Below, in pieces: positions 45,013 to 52,667 of a stretch of 64,000 bases of DNA. Made by a program: the position numbers and the translations under genes. How positions within the stretch are numbered: the stretch's first letter is position 1; each line of letters opens with the position of its first letter. The DNA is from Streptomyces sp. R21. Lineage in GTDB: Bacteria > Actinomycetota > Actinomycetes > Streptomycetales > Streptomycetaceae. The notes below the pieces were generated by a model. The model was not told where the DNA came from. It was given only the letters and a program-made list of their open reading frames with translations, and did not search any database. The stretch spans positions 2,418,001-2,482,000 of the forward strand of contig NZ_CP163435.1 in the NCBI RefSeq assembly GCF_041051975.1, in the 5' to 3' direction.

Positions 45013-45050
45013 ACCTAGGTATATTCGGGCATTACCTAGAGCCTCTAGGT
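45013..45050. promoter_or_regulatory. TetR-type operators
   Basis: ACCTAGAG-C-CTCTAGGT at 45034-45050 is a perfect 8-bp inverted repeat with one central base. An additional palindrome ACCTAGGT lies at 45013-45020, next to a TATATT-like -10 (about 45019-45025). Both share CCTAGG/CTAGGT half-sites. Position 27 bases before the TetR start suits autorepression. Confidence 0.65.
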
Positions 45051-45076
45051 TCGAAGGAGTGCGGAGGGGATCACCC

Positions 45077-45673
45077 ATGGCCCGAGCAGGGCTGACGGCC
45101 GATCGGATCGTGGCGGCCGCGGCCGACCTGGCGGACGAGGTCGGCTTCGCGAACGTCACGGTGTCCGCGCTCGCACGCCATTTCGGCGTCAAGGACGCGA
45201 GCCTGTATTCGCACGTCAAGAACCTGCAGGACCTGCGGGCACGGATCGCCCTGCGCGCGTCCGGCGAGATGATCGACCGGATCGGCACCGCCGTGGCCGG
45301 GCGGGCGGGCAAGGACGCGCTCGTCGCGTTTGCGGGCGCCTATCGGGAGTACGCGCTGGAACACCCCGGCCGCTACATGGCCACCCACACACAGCTCGAC
45401 CCCGCCCTCGTCGCCGACATCGAGGCGTACCGGCGTACCGCCGAGCTCACGTACAGCATCACGTACGGCATGCTCCGCGCCTACGGCCTGTCCGAGCCCG
45501 GCCTCACCGACGCCGTCCGCCTGCTGCGCAGCACCTTCCACGGCTACTGCGCCCTGGAGGCGATCGGCGGTTTCGGCGCCCCCCGCGACGTACGGACTTC
45601 GTGGGACCGGGCGCTCGACGCCCTGCACATCGCACTGGAGAACTGGCCGCGAGAGGAGCGGAACGATGCGTGA
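45077..45673 (+). CDS. TetR family transcriptional regulator
   Basis: 198 residues: N-terminal TetR helix-turn-helix (IVAAAADLADEVGFANVTVS, ARHFGVKDASLYSHVKNLQD) and a C-terminal helical ligand domain of the TetR_C WHG type (YREYALEHPGRYMATHTQLD, FHGYCALEAIGGFG). The ATG MARAGL has GGAGGGG upstream. It overlaps the downstream hydrolase gene by eight bases, so the two form one transcription unit, presumably repressed through the palindromes upstream and induced by a small molecule linked to the hydrolase. Confidence 0.92.
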   Translation: MARAGLTADRIVAAAADLADEVGFANVTVSALARHFGVKDASLYSHVKNLQDLRARIALRASGEMIDRIGTAVAGRAGKDALVAFAGAYREYALEHPGRYMATHTQLDPALVADIEAYRRTAELTYSITYGMLRAYGLSEPGLTDAVRLLRSTFHGYCALEAIGGFGAPRDVRTSWDRALDALHIALENWPREERNDA

Positions 45674-46496
45674 CACGTCCCTGTACTACGAGGTGCGCGG
45701 GAGCGGCCCGGTGCTGCTGGTCGTCCCCGGCGGGGCCGGGCATCCCATGGGCTTCGACGCGATGACGGACCGGCTCACCGACCGCTTCACGGTGGTGACG
45801 TACGACCCGCTGGGCCTCGCGCACGGCCGGCTCGGCGAGCCGGTCGAGGAGCAGCGGGTGAGGTCGTGGAGCGACGGCGCCCGCCGGGTCCTCACCGAAC
45901 TCCTGCCGGACGGCGAGTCCGCGTACGTCCTCGGCACCAGCTCCGGCGCCATCGCCGCGCTCGACCTGCTCACCAGCCATCCGGAAAACCTGCGCCATGT
46001 GATCGCGCACGAGCCACCGGTCGTGGAGGTCCTCCCCGACGCGGCCCGGCAGCGGAGGATGTTCACGGAGGTCTACGAGACCTACCGCGCGGCGGGCCTG
46101 CAAGCGGCGGGGACCCGGCTGCTCGCGGGCTTGGCGGACCGAACGCCGGACGCGGATCAGGACTCAGCGGAGGCTGACCACGAGTCCAAGGCGGCGGCAC
46201 CTCAACCCCCCTCACCCACCGACGAGTTGACCACCCCCATGGCTCTCTTCCTCACCCGCGTACTGCGCCGGTTCACCGCGTACGCACCGGATCTCGACGC
46301 CCTCAAGCCCCTTGCCCCTCGCCTCACCCTCGCCGCCGGAGTCGACTCACGGGGCCAACTCCTGCACCGTACGGCCGCGTTGACGGCCGAACTGAGCGGC
46401 GCGGACTTCGTGGAGTTTCCCGGCGGCCATATAGGTGTCGCCGAGCATCCGGCGGAGTTCGCGGAGCGGGTGGCGCAAGTGCTGCTAGCTGCCTGA
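45666..46496 (+). CDS. Alpha/beta hydrolase
   Basis: 276-residue soluble alpha/beta-hydrolase. Oxyanion strand VLLVVPGGAGHP, nucleophile elbow GTSSGAIAAL (Ser), a cap region from about 120-200 with an acidic Asp/Glu/Ala-rich loop (DADQDSAEADHESKAA), and the catalytic His in FPGGHIGVAEH. The acid residue is probably Asp in AAGVDSRGQ. ATG lies within the end of the tetR gene (ATGCGTGA overlap), so the two are co-translated. Its 3' end overlaps the convergent PEP mutase-like gene by 12 bases. Substrate unknown; detoxification of the TetR ligand is a reasonable guess. Confidence 0.88.
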   Translation: MRDTSLYYEVRGSGPVLLVVPGGAGHPMGFDAMTDRLTDRFTVVTYDPLGLAHGRLGEPVEEQRVRSWSDGARRVLTELLPDGESAYVLGTSSGAIAALDLLTSHPENLRHVIAHEPPVVEVLPDAARQRRMFTEVYETYRAAGLQAAGTRLLAGLADRTPDADQDSAEADHESKAAAPQPPSPTDELTTPMALFLTRVLRRFTAYAPDLDALKPLAPRLTLAAGVDSRGQLLHRTAALTAELSGADFVEFPGGHIGVAEHPAEFAERVAQVLLAA

Positions 46497-47252
46497 GGAT
46501 TGCCCGCTGAGCGCCTGCACATCCTCGTACGTCGGTGTCGCGCCCTCGATCGGGCGGCCGGCCCGGATGTCGGCGACCGTGTCGAGGACCGCGCCGAGGG
46601 CCCGCCGGTAGAGGAGGGACCCGAGGCTGACCCTGCGGACCCCGAGGTCGGCGAAGTGGGTGAGGGGCGGTCCGGAGGGTGAGTAGAGGAGATTGAGGGG
46701 GACGTCGAGGTTCTTCACCAGGGTGGCGATCTCCGTCGGATCGGTCAGCCCGGGGACGAACACGCCGTCCGCGCCCGCCTGTTGATAGACGTCGAGGCGG
46801 CGCGCGGTGTCGAGGGCGTCTCCCTGGGCGAGCCAGTACGTATCGGTGCGGGCGTTGACGAACAGGTCCGGCACGGCGGCCTTCACTGCGGCGATCTTCG
46901 CGGCGTGCAGGTCGGCGGAGCCGAGACCGTCCTCCATGTTGATGCCGACGGCACCGGCGGCTGCCAGCTCACGCGCCAACTCGGCGACGTCGTCCGGTTC
47001 TTCACTGAACCCGTCCTCGGCGTCGACTGACAACAGGTACGGCTGCCCGCCGAGTTGCCGGGCGAGACGCACCGTCACCTCGCGGGTCACCCCCGTCCCG
47101 TCCGGCAGGCCGGCCGCAGCGGCGACACCGAGGCTCGTCGTGCCGATCGCCGGGAAGCCCTCGGCGGCAAGGGCGGCTGCCGAGGCGTGGTCCCAGGCGT
47201 TGGGCAGCAGTAGAAGGGTGTCGGCCTGGTGAAGTGCGGCAAAGGGGGTCAC
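46485..47252 (-). CDS. Isocitrate lyase/PEP mutase family protein
   Basis: 255-residue (beta/alpha)8 enzyme of the PEP mutase/isocitrate lyase superfamily: LLLLPNAWDHASAAALAAEG, a metal-binding Asp/Glu set (LLSVDAEDGFSEEPDDV, GINMEDGLG), VNARTDTYWL and the GADGVFVPGL strand. Such PEP mutase-like proteins cleave or form C-C or C-P bonds next to a carboxylate (for example oxaloacetate or 2-methylisocitrate-type substrates); the particular reaction is not known. GTG start with GGGAGG upstream, overlapping the stop of the DinB-like gene (GTGA), so they are coupled. Confidence 0.85.
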   Translation of the reverse strand: MTPFAALHQADTLLLLPNAWDHASAAALAAEGFPAIGTTSLGVAAAAGLPDGTGVTREVTVRLARQLGGQPYLLSVDAEDGFSEEPDDVAELARELAAAGAVGINMEDGLGSADLHAAKIAAVKAAVPDLFVNARTDTYWLAQGDALDTARRLDVYQQAGADGVFVPGLTDPTEIATLVKNLDVPLNLLYSPSGPPLTHFADLGVRRVSLGSLLYRRALGAVLDTVADIRAGRPIEGATPTYEDVQALSGQSSGS

Positions 47253-47707
47253 ACGAGCCTCCCGACGCCGTCGGCGTAGTACGTCGATCCCTTCAGATGC
47301 AGGGCGAGTTCGCGAAACGACCACCCTTCACCCGGGGACTCGTCGAGCTGCTCCTCGGTGAGCACGGCCAGCCGGTTCGCCCAGATCCTGGCCAGCCGGA
47401 TGAGCCGACTACGCGCCTCGTCGAGATCCTCGGGCGTGAACGGGGCGAGGTCCGCCCCGGTCGTACTCGCCGAGGCGTGCCAGTGGTCGGGCTGCGGGGG
47501 CTCCCCCACGAGCCGGGCCTCCAACTCGGCAAGATGGTCGATGAGATGGTCCGCCACACGACGAATCGCCTTGTGCGGGGTGTAGACCCGGTCGTCCACG
47601 CGGGTGGGTTTGCCGTCCCAGTCCGTCCAGGTGGCCGCCAGGTCGAGAACGTGATCCACCATGCCGACGACGGCTTCCGCCGGGGATTCCTGCCTGCTCT
47701 CGGTCAT
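47249..47707 (-). CDS. DinB-like four-helix-bundle protein
   Basis: 152-residue DinB/MDMPI-like protein: helices DHVLDLAATWTDWDG, RRVADHLIDHLAELEARLV and LTEEQLDESPGEGWSFRELA, with metal-ligand-type His residues (HLIDH, ELALHLKGS). In actinobacteria these bundles often act as mycothiol-dependent transferases or isomerases. The start is the ATG at MTESRQ. Its stop overlaps the GTG of the PEP mutase-like gene, indicating a functional pair, perhaps a small catabolic or detoxification step. Confidence 0.8.
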   Translation of the reverse strand: MTESRQESPAEAVVGMVDHVLDLAATWTDWDGKPTRVDDRVYTPHKAIRRVADHLIDHLAELEARLVGEPPQPDHWHASASTTGADLAPFTPEDLDEARSRLIRLARIWANRLAVLTEEQLDESPGEGWSFRELALHLKGSTYYADGVGRLV

Positions 47708-47836
47708 ACGAGAACGGTAGAGGCGGAACGGTTCGGTGCCGGCCGAAGTGTGGCCCCGGCCCCAGATGATCTCCCGGCGGCGGCAACGCCCTCCCGATGG
47801 CGGCAACCTTTCCCACCCCGGTGGCAACCCCGGATC

Positions 47837-49399
47837 ATGACAACCGCAAGACCTCACACAACGCACCGCCGCCGTCGCCGTATGAACCGCAAGCCGGTCG
47901 TCGGTGCGCTCGCGGCTGCTGCCCTGCTGGCCGGTGCCTGGTACGCGACGGCGGCGACGGTGGACTCGGGCAGCGGGAGCGGTGGCTCGGTCGCGGCCGG
48001 GGCGTCCACGGGCGCCTCCTCCTCCGCCGTGGCGGACTCGGCAACCACCGCGTCCGGGTCCCCCTCCCGGACGGCCGACGCCTCCGCGTCCCCGACGGCC
48101 AAGGCGAAGGCGTCGTCGACGGCCAAGGCGGCGGGCGCCGCGTCCGGCACCCTCGCCGTCACCAACACCACTCTCACCCTGCCCGCCAAATTCCCTTATC
48201 TGTCCGCGGGTTACAACAACACCCGCGAGTGGACGCGTACGGCGACCGCGGTGGCGCCGGACGGGACGCTGCGGGTCGCGTGGCCCGCGGCCGATGGTGT
48301 GCACGTCACGCCGTTGACGGCGGCGGGGAAGCGGTCCGCGAAGGACACGGTGGTGAAGGGGGCCAAGGAGGTCGGCGGGCTTGTCGCGCACAACGACGGG
48401 TTCGCGCTGCTGACGCGGGTCGCCGACACGAACAAGTGGAACGAGACAGCCGCGGCGCTGATCCGCTACAAGAACGGCGCGCAGGCCTTCCGTACGAAGC
48501 TCACGGGGACGGCGTCGAACGACACGGCACCGCTTCTCGACGGCCAACTGGCCTGGAACGGAACGAAGTACGGGGCGTACTTCGTCGTCCACGGCGCGGG
48601 CGGCTTTGCCGACGGCCACTACGGCGACAAGCTCACGTACGTCAGCCCGACCGGCTCGAAGCAGAGCGGCGGCTGGAGTTGGGGGTGCAGTCACAACGAG
48701 GGCATCGCGCTGCACGCCGAGTCCACCGGCGCGTTCACCTCGCTCTGCTTCGACGACTGGCGCTCGGGCCTGTTCGTGTCGACGGGCATCGGCGCGCCCG
48801 ACACCGCGCCCGTCGTCCAGCGCGAGCAGTGCTGGGCCGGCTACTGCGGCGGCACGTTCGCGGGACGAACCGGCGACCTGGTGAAGTCCTCGACCGGCCG
48901 GTACGCCACCGCGTTCGCGTCCCGCGGCGCCGCCTCCGCCGCCAAGAACCCGGACGACACGAGCGGCCGGGGCTGGACGGTGAAGCCGAGGACGAAGACG
49001 CACCAGGTCGCCGTCGCCTTCCTCAAGAACCGCAACACGCCCTCGGGCAAGCCGGTTTACCTCACGAGCGCCACCGGGACCGAGAACGTCAACGTGCACG
49101 TGGCCCCGTACGGCAAGGACCGGCTCCTCGTCTCCTGGGAGTCCCTGAAGAACGCCAAGTGCGCGAACGGCACCTGCACGGGCACCTTCAGCGGCACCCA
49201 CCTCCGCCTCGTCGACTGGAACGGCACCGCCAAGTCGGCGGACAAGGTGGTCTCGGCCCGCATCTCGGGCGACATCGCGATCCACAAGGACGCCACGCTC
49301 ACCTGGGCGTACGCACCCGTCACACCGTCGTACGCGACGCCGCTCACGGGCTCCTCGCCCTCGACGAGCACCCTGAAGATCGCCCGCTTGACGCCCTGA
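47837..49399 (+). CDS. Secreted protein of unknown function, Ser/Ala-rich N-terminus
   Basis: 520 residues: a very basic N-terminus (THRRRRRMNRKP) and hydrophobic helix (VVGALAAAALLAGAWYA) form a signal peptide or anchor, followed by a Ser/Ala/Thr/Gly-rich linker (about 45-105). The large beta-rich domain (about 110-520) has repeated strand patterns such as ATAVAPDGTLRVAWPAADGV, LIRYKNGAQAFRTKLTGTA and APYGKDRLLVSWESLKNAKC, suggesting a beta-propeller. Six or so Cys may form disulphides (SWGCSHNEG, REQCWAGYCGG, KCANGTCTG). No catalytic motif recognised. The start could also be the ATG 15 codons later. A strong hairpin follows. Confidence 0.75.
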   Translation: MTTARPHTTHRRRRRMNRKPVVGALAAAALLAGAWYATAATVDSGSGSGGSVAAGASTGASSSAVADSATTASGSPSRTADASASPTAKAKASSTAKAAGAASGTLAVTNTTLTLPAKFPYLSAGYNNTREWTRTATAVAPDGTLRVAWPAADGVHVTPLTAAGKRSAKDTVVKGAKEVGGLVAHNDGFALLTRVADTNKWNETAAALIRYKNGAQAFRTKLTGTASNDTAPLLDGQLAWNGTKYGAYFVVHGAGGFADGHYGDKLTYVSPTGSKQSGGWSWGCSHNEGIALHAESTGAFTSLCFDDWRSGLFVSTGIGAPDTAPVVQREQCWAGYCGGTFAGRTGDLVKSSTGRYATAFASRGAASAAKNPDDTSGRGWTVKPRTKTHQVAVAFLKNRNTPSGKPVYLTSATGTENVNVHVAPYGKDRLLVSWESLKNAKCANGTCTGTFSGTHLRLVDWNGTAKSADKVVSARISGDIAIHKDATLTWAYAPVTPSYATPLTGSSPSTSTLKIARLTP

Positions 49400-49416
49400 C
49401 GCCGGCCGGATCACGC

Positions 49417-49452
49417 AAGTCCCGGTGCCCACGAGCGGGGGCACCGGGACTT
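49417..49452. terminator. Bidirectional terminator
   Basis: Perfect 14-bp stem AAGTCCCGGTGCCC/GGGCACCGGGACTT with an 8-base loop, 18 bases after the secreted-protein stop and 20 bases from the stop of the convergent GH154 gene. Confidence 0.85.
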
Positions 49453-49472
49453 CCCCGGGTTCATCCGGCGCC

Positions 49473-51191
49473 CTACCCCCCGTTCACCTCCACGACCGGG
49501 TCCGCCCCGTCCCCCAGCCGCACCCTCGCCCCGCCGCCCCCGGACCAGGTCACGACGATCCCGTCCGCCCCGTCCGCACGCACGGACACCATTTCCGCGA
49601 GGGGCGTGGGTTCCTGCTCCCCGGTCAGCCGGGCCAGCGCGACGAACAGGGTCGAGCCGTCGCCCGTGGTGCCCGTCAGGCCGGTCGGCCCGTCCAACAG
49701 GCCGACGGCGGGCAGAAGTTCGGCACGGGCACCCTCTCCCGCCGCCCACCCCGTGATCCGCACCGGCGTCCCGGGCGCCGCGCCCGTCACCCGATGCGCT
49801 CGCACCTCCGCCGCACCGCGGGCGAGGACGACGCTCGTCACCCGGGCGTCGCCGCCCGCGGTGTGGCGGGATGCCACCCAGCCCTCGCCCGTGCCGAGCG
49901 GCTCGATGTCCGTGCGGGTCGGGTCCTCGCCGACGATCACGCTGTTGTCGTACGACGCCGAAGGCTCCGTCACGGTCGAGTAGGCGAGCCGTGTGTAGTA
50001 CGGGTCGTAGCGGACGTCCTCGCTGCCGTGGTTGTGGAGGCGGACCAGGCCGTCCGAAGTGGTGGTCTGGATCAGCCAGTTGGGCGGGCGGACGGGGGTG
50101 ACGGCGTCGGTGCGGTCCGTCGGACCGGGCTGTTCGGGGGCGGTCCAGGCCTCGTGGTCGGGCGGCAGGAGCAGGCCGACGAACGCCTTGCTGGCCCAGT
50201 ACGGCGACGCCGGGCCCGAATAGCCTTGCAGGAGCGCCTCGTTGGGGCCGTGCCAGCCGAGGGTGAGCAAGCCCCGGTCATCGACGGCACCCCGGTCGAG
50301 GAAGTACTTCAGCGCCCCCGAGGCGAGCCTTCGCGTCTCGCCGGACTTCAGCGGCGTACGGCCCGTCAGCGCGCCCAGCCACAGCGGGGCGGTGGTCGCG
50401 AAGCGGTAGGTGAGGGAGCGGCCCTGGTGCATGGGGGCTCCGTCGGAGCCGAACAGCAGGGCGTAGTCGGCGAGATGGGTCTCCAGGCGGCCGCCGTAGA
50501 GGTCGAGCAGGCGGGGGTCTTGCTCCAGCCAGGCGTGCAGCACCGGATACAGGTGCATCGCCCAGCCGTTGTAGTAGTCGAAGGCCCGTCCAGGACCGTC
50601 GCTGTACCAGCCCTCCCCGACGTACCACGGCTCGATGCGGTCGAGGCCGCGGTCGATCGCCGCGCTCGCGGCCTCGGGCTCGTAGCCGATCTCCCGCAGG
50701 AAGCCGCCGACCGTGACGGGGAACAACTCCCAGTTGCAGGCCCAGGGTTCGGCGGTGAGGGCGTCCGAGAGCCATCCCGCGGCGCGCTCGCGCACGGGTG
50801 CGTCGAGCCGGTCCCACAGCAGCGGGCGGGTCAGCCGCAGCGCGAGGGCGATGGACGCGGCCTCGACGAGCGGCTGGCTGCGGTCGGTGATGCGCGGCCA
50901 GACGCCCGCGGTGCCGGCGGCGAGGCCGTCCGCGTACCGCTCCAGGGCCTTCTCGTCGCGCCGGAAGGCGGCCAGCAGCAGCGTACGGGCGTATCCCTCC
51001 AGTCCGTCGGAGAGCTTCCCCGCCCAGCTCGTGCGGTCGCCGGGCAGGTGGTAGAGGGCGCCGTCCGCGGTGGCGTACGGCGCCACGGCGGCCAGCAGGG
51101 AGTCCGCGGCCGCCTCCCAATGGGCGCGCGTGTAGCCGGTGTACGGGCTGAGCGTGCGGTCTTCCGGCGGCGGAGGGAAGGGAAGGGACAC
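49473..51191 (-). CDS. DUF2264 / glycoside hydrolase family 154-type protein
   Basis: 572-residue protein without a signal peptide. N-terminal (alpha/alpha)n barrel of the DUF2264 type (LEGYARTLLLAAFRRDEKAL, EPWACNWELFPVTVGGFLRE, SDGPGRAFDYYNGWAMHLYP, MHQGRSLTYRFATTAPLWLG) and a C-terminal beta-rich domain (about 390-572). DUF2264 proteins include beta-glucuronidases now placed in GH154, acting on glucuronic-acid-capped plant or microbial glycans. Cytoplasmic location fits the last step on an imported oligosaccharide such as a glucuronosyl-galactan fragment. GTG start with GGAAG upstream. Placed downstream of the CE12 gene, on the same strand. Confidence 0.82.
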   Translation of the reverse strand: MSLPFPPPPEDRTLSPYTGYTRAHWEAAADSLLAAVAPYATADGALYHLPGDRTSWAGKLSDGLEGYARTLLLAAFRRDEKALERYADGLAAGTAGVWPRITDRSQPLVEAASIALALRLTRPLLWDRLDAPVRERAAGWLSDALTAEPWACNWELFPVTVGGFLREIGYEPEAASAAIDRGLDRIEPWYVGEGWYSDGPGRAFDYYNGWAMHLYPVLHAWLEQDPRLLDLYGGRLETHLADYALLFGSDGAPMHQGRSLTYRFATTAPLWLGALTGRTPLKSGETRRLASGALKYFLDRGAVDDRGLLTLGWHGPNEALLQGYSGPASPYWASKAFVGLLLPPDHEAWTAPEQPGPTDRTDAVTPVRPPNWLIQTTTSDGLVRLHNHGSEDVRYDPYYTRLAYSTVTEPSASYDNSVIVGEDPTRTDIEPLGTGEGWVASRHTAGGDARVTSVVLARGAAEVRAHRVTGAAPGTPVRITGWAAGEGARAELLPAVGLLDGPTGLTGTTGDGSTLFVALARLTGEQEPTPLAEMVSVRADGADGIVVTWSGGGGARVRLGDGADPVVEVNGG

Positions 51192-51247
51192 GGGAGGCTT
51201 CCAGTCTCGATCAGGGGGCGGCTGCTTCGGAACGGGCTCGGGACAGG

Positions 51248-51350
51248 CTTCGGACCTGCGCGGCAGTCAGGCACGACGGGCATCGGGCCCGCGCGGCGGT
51301 CAGGCACGACAGGCGTCGGGCCCGCGCCGCCGACCGGCACAGGCGTAGGG
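51248..51350. repeat. Imperfect tandem repeats of about 33 bp
   Basis: Three consecutive units (51248-51280, 51281-51313, 51314-51343) built around TCGGGCCCGCGCGGCGGTCA, the third shortened by three bases, and a partial fourth. They fill the gap between the CE12 and GH154 genes, just upstream of the GH154 start. Confidence 0.7.
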
Positions 51351-51374
51351 CCCGTCCTCACGGACAGGCCCAGG

Positions 51375-51410
51375 CCTGGGGCGCCCCGGTTCCGGTCGGG
51401 ACGCCCCAGG
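51375..51410 (-). terminator. Terminator after CE12 gene
   Basis: Stem CCTGGGGCG/CGCCCCAGG (9 bp) with an 18-base GC-rich loop that can pair further, 4 bases after the minus-strand CE12 stop. Confidence 0.6.
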
Positions 51411-51413
51411 GTC

Positions 51414-52472
51414 TCATCCCACCCTCACCAGGCCCTCCGGCACCAGATGCCGGTCGACCAATTCGTCGCGCACCAGCACCGCGTACACCGTGGCGCCGTG
51501 CACCGAGGTGTGGGTGTTGTCCCTTTTCTCGTTGTACAGGTAGATCGCTTTGGAGCCCTCGACGCCCAGCGACTCGACGAGGGCCTTGGTCCTGGCGGTC
51601 AGGTCGATCAGCGGGACGTTCTCGGCCGCCGCGACCGAGCGGATGACCGCCGGGTGATCCACGCCGAGGCCGTTCACCAGCAGCGCGGTGTTGTTGTTCA
51701 AGGTACCGTCCGCGTTGAACCAGCGCCGGACGATCGGTGTGACGAGAACGGGTTCCCCTCCCTCGGCACGTACACCCGCGACAAGCGTTTCCAGGTTCGC
51801 ACGGTATGTCGGTTCGTCGGTGGTCTTGTCGTTGTGGGCGAGCTGGATGAGGACGAGGTCGCCCGCGCGGATCAGCGGCTGGACGGTCGGGAACAGCGCC
51901 GGGTTCTCGAGGTAGGTGACCGTACTCTCCCCGGAATCGGCGTAGTTGGCGACCGAGAGCCCCTTGCGGAGGAACTGGGGAAGCTGCTGGCCCCAGCCGG
52001 AGTAGGGGTCGCCGGGCTGGTCGCAGACCGTGGAGTCGCCGACCAGGAAGATCTGGCGGGCGTGCCGTGCGGGCGTGACGCGGATGTCGGCCAGCGCGGG
52101 TGCCGAGCCGCCGATCGCCAGGTCCAGACCCGCCGTGCCGTCGGCGCCGGTCGGTTCGCCCTCGGGGGTGCGGACGTTCACGGTGAAGGAGCGGGCCACG
52201 GGCTCACCGGCCGCGGTGGCGGTCTCGGGCAGCAGCGAGCGCCGGGTCTCGCCGCTGATGCTCGTACTGGCCGCGCTGTCGCCGCCGAGGAGCACCTTCA
52301 CGTCGTATGTGCCGGGCGCCACCGCGAAGTGGCATGCGCTCGCCGTGCAGTTCTCCAGGCCCAGGGCGGGCCCGTGCCCATGCGCCTGTGCCTGCGCCGG
52401 GGTGACCGACAGGGCGGTGACTGCGGTCAGCGCTGCCAGCACGGCAACGGGGGTGGTCTTGAAACGTCTCAC
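51414..52472 (-). CDS. Secreted rhamnogalacturonan acetylesterase (CE12)
   Basis: 352 residues: signal peptide (about 1-28, VAVLAALTAVTALSVTPAQA), an N-terminal small beta-sandwich (about 35-135, CTASACHFAVAPGTYDVKVL) and a CE12 SGNH domain. Blocks: FLVGDSTVCDQPGDPYSGWG (Ser), NYADSGESTV (Gly), QLAHNDKTTDEP (Asn) and DNTHTSVHGA (Asp/His). It removes acetyl groups from galacturonate residues of rhamnogalacturonan I, opening the chain to the PL4 lyase, whose gene lies divergently next to it. GTG start with GGAGGAG upstream. Confidence 0.9.
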   Translation of the reverse strand: MRRFKTTPVAVLAALTAVTALSVTPAQAQAHGHGPALGLENCTASACHFAVAPGTYDVKVLLGGDSAASTSISGETRRSLLPETATAAGEPVARSFTVNVRTPEGEPTGADGTAGLDLAIGGSAPALADIRVTPARHARQIFLVGDSTVCDQPGDPYSGWGQQLPQFLRKGLSVANYADSGESTVTYLENPALFPTVQPLIRAGDLVLIQLAHNDKTTDEPTYRANLETLVAGVRAEGGEPVLVTPIVRRWFNADGTLNNNTALLVNGLGVDHPAVIRSVAAAENVPLIDLTARTKALVESLGVEGSKAIYLYNEKRDNTHTSVHGATVYAVLVRDELVDRHLVPEGLVRVG

Positions 52473-52529
52473 TGCGGCTCCTCCAACAGGACGACGGGAC
52501 CTGGCGGCTGGGACGGTACCGCTCCGGAC

Positions 52530-52601
52530 AAGCGCTTTCTAGTCCTCGGCTCGATTTCACATGATTGCCAACTCCAAGCGAGTGAAAGCCCTTTCGCGAA
52601 A
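52530..52601. promoter_or_regulatory. Operator-like palindromes between CE12 and PL4 genes
   Basis: Three perfect palindromes in the divergent promoter region: AAGCGCTT (52530-52537), GAAAG-CC-CTTTC (52584-52595) and TTTCGCGAAA (52592-52601), the last two overlapping. LacI/ROK-type operators in streptomycetes have this look; one regulator could control both divergent rhamnogalacturonan genes. Confidence 0.45.
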
Positions 52602-52667
52602 TCGATTCAACTGTCACTCTGCGAGACACCCGCAAACCCCCACGCCCTCCGAAGGAGGCACCCCCAC

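Larger units (their letters stand above)
44689..45076. other. Divergent intergenic region between AraC and TetR genes
   Basis: 388 bases without a gene but with clear structure: a hairpin with TTCG loop (44870-44897), a 64-base pyrimidine tract (44945-45008), and TetR-type palindromes (45013-45050). The tract and the palindromes are close to the TetR start; the remaining upstream part, 44689-44860, shows nothing recognisable. Confidence 0.6.

Noticed and set aside
47490..47520. GGGGGCTCCCCCAC palindrome in the DinB gene as a third copy of the intragenic element
   Set aside because: The coded residues (LVGEPPQPDHWHAS) fit the DinB family, and the C-run/G-run order of the element is absent.
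47234..47836. Possible long N-terminal extension of the secreted protein at 47837
   Set aside because: The extension covers the DinB gene on the other strand, has shadow-like composition, and would place the signal peptide internally.
49425..52667. Possible N-terminal extension of over 1000 residues on the PL4 lyase
   Set aside because: It lies antisense to the GH154-type and CE12 genes; the lyase has its own ribosome binding site and signal peptide at 52668.
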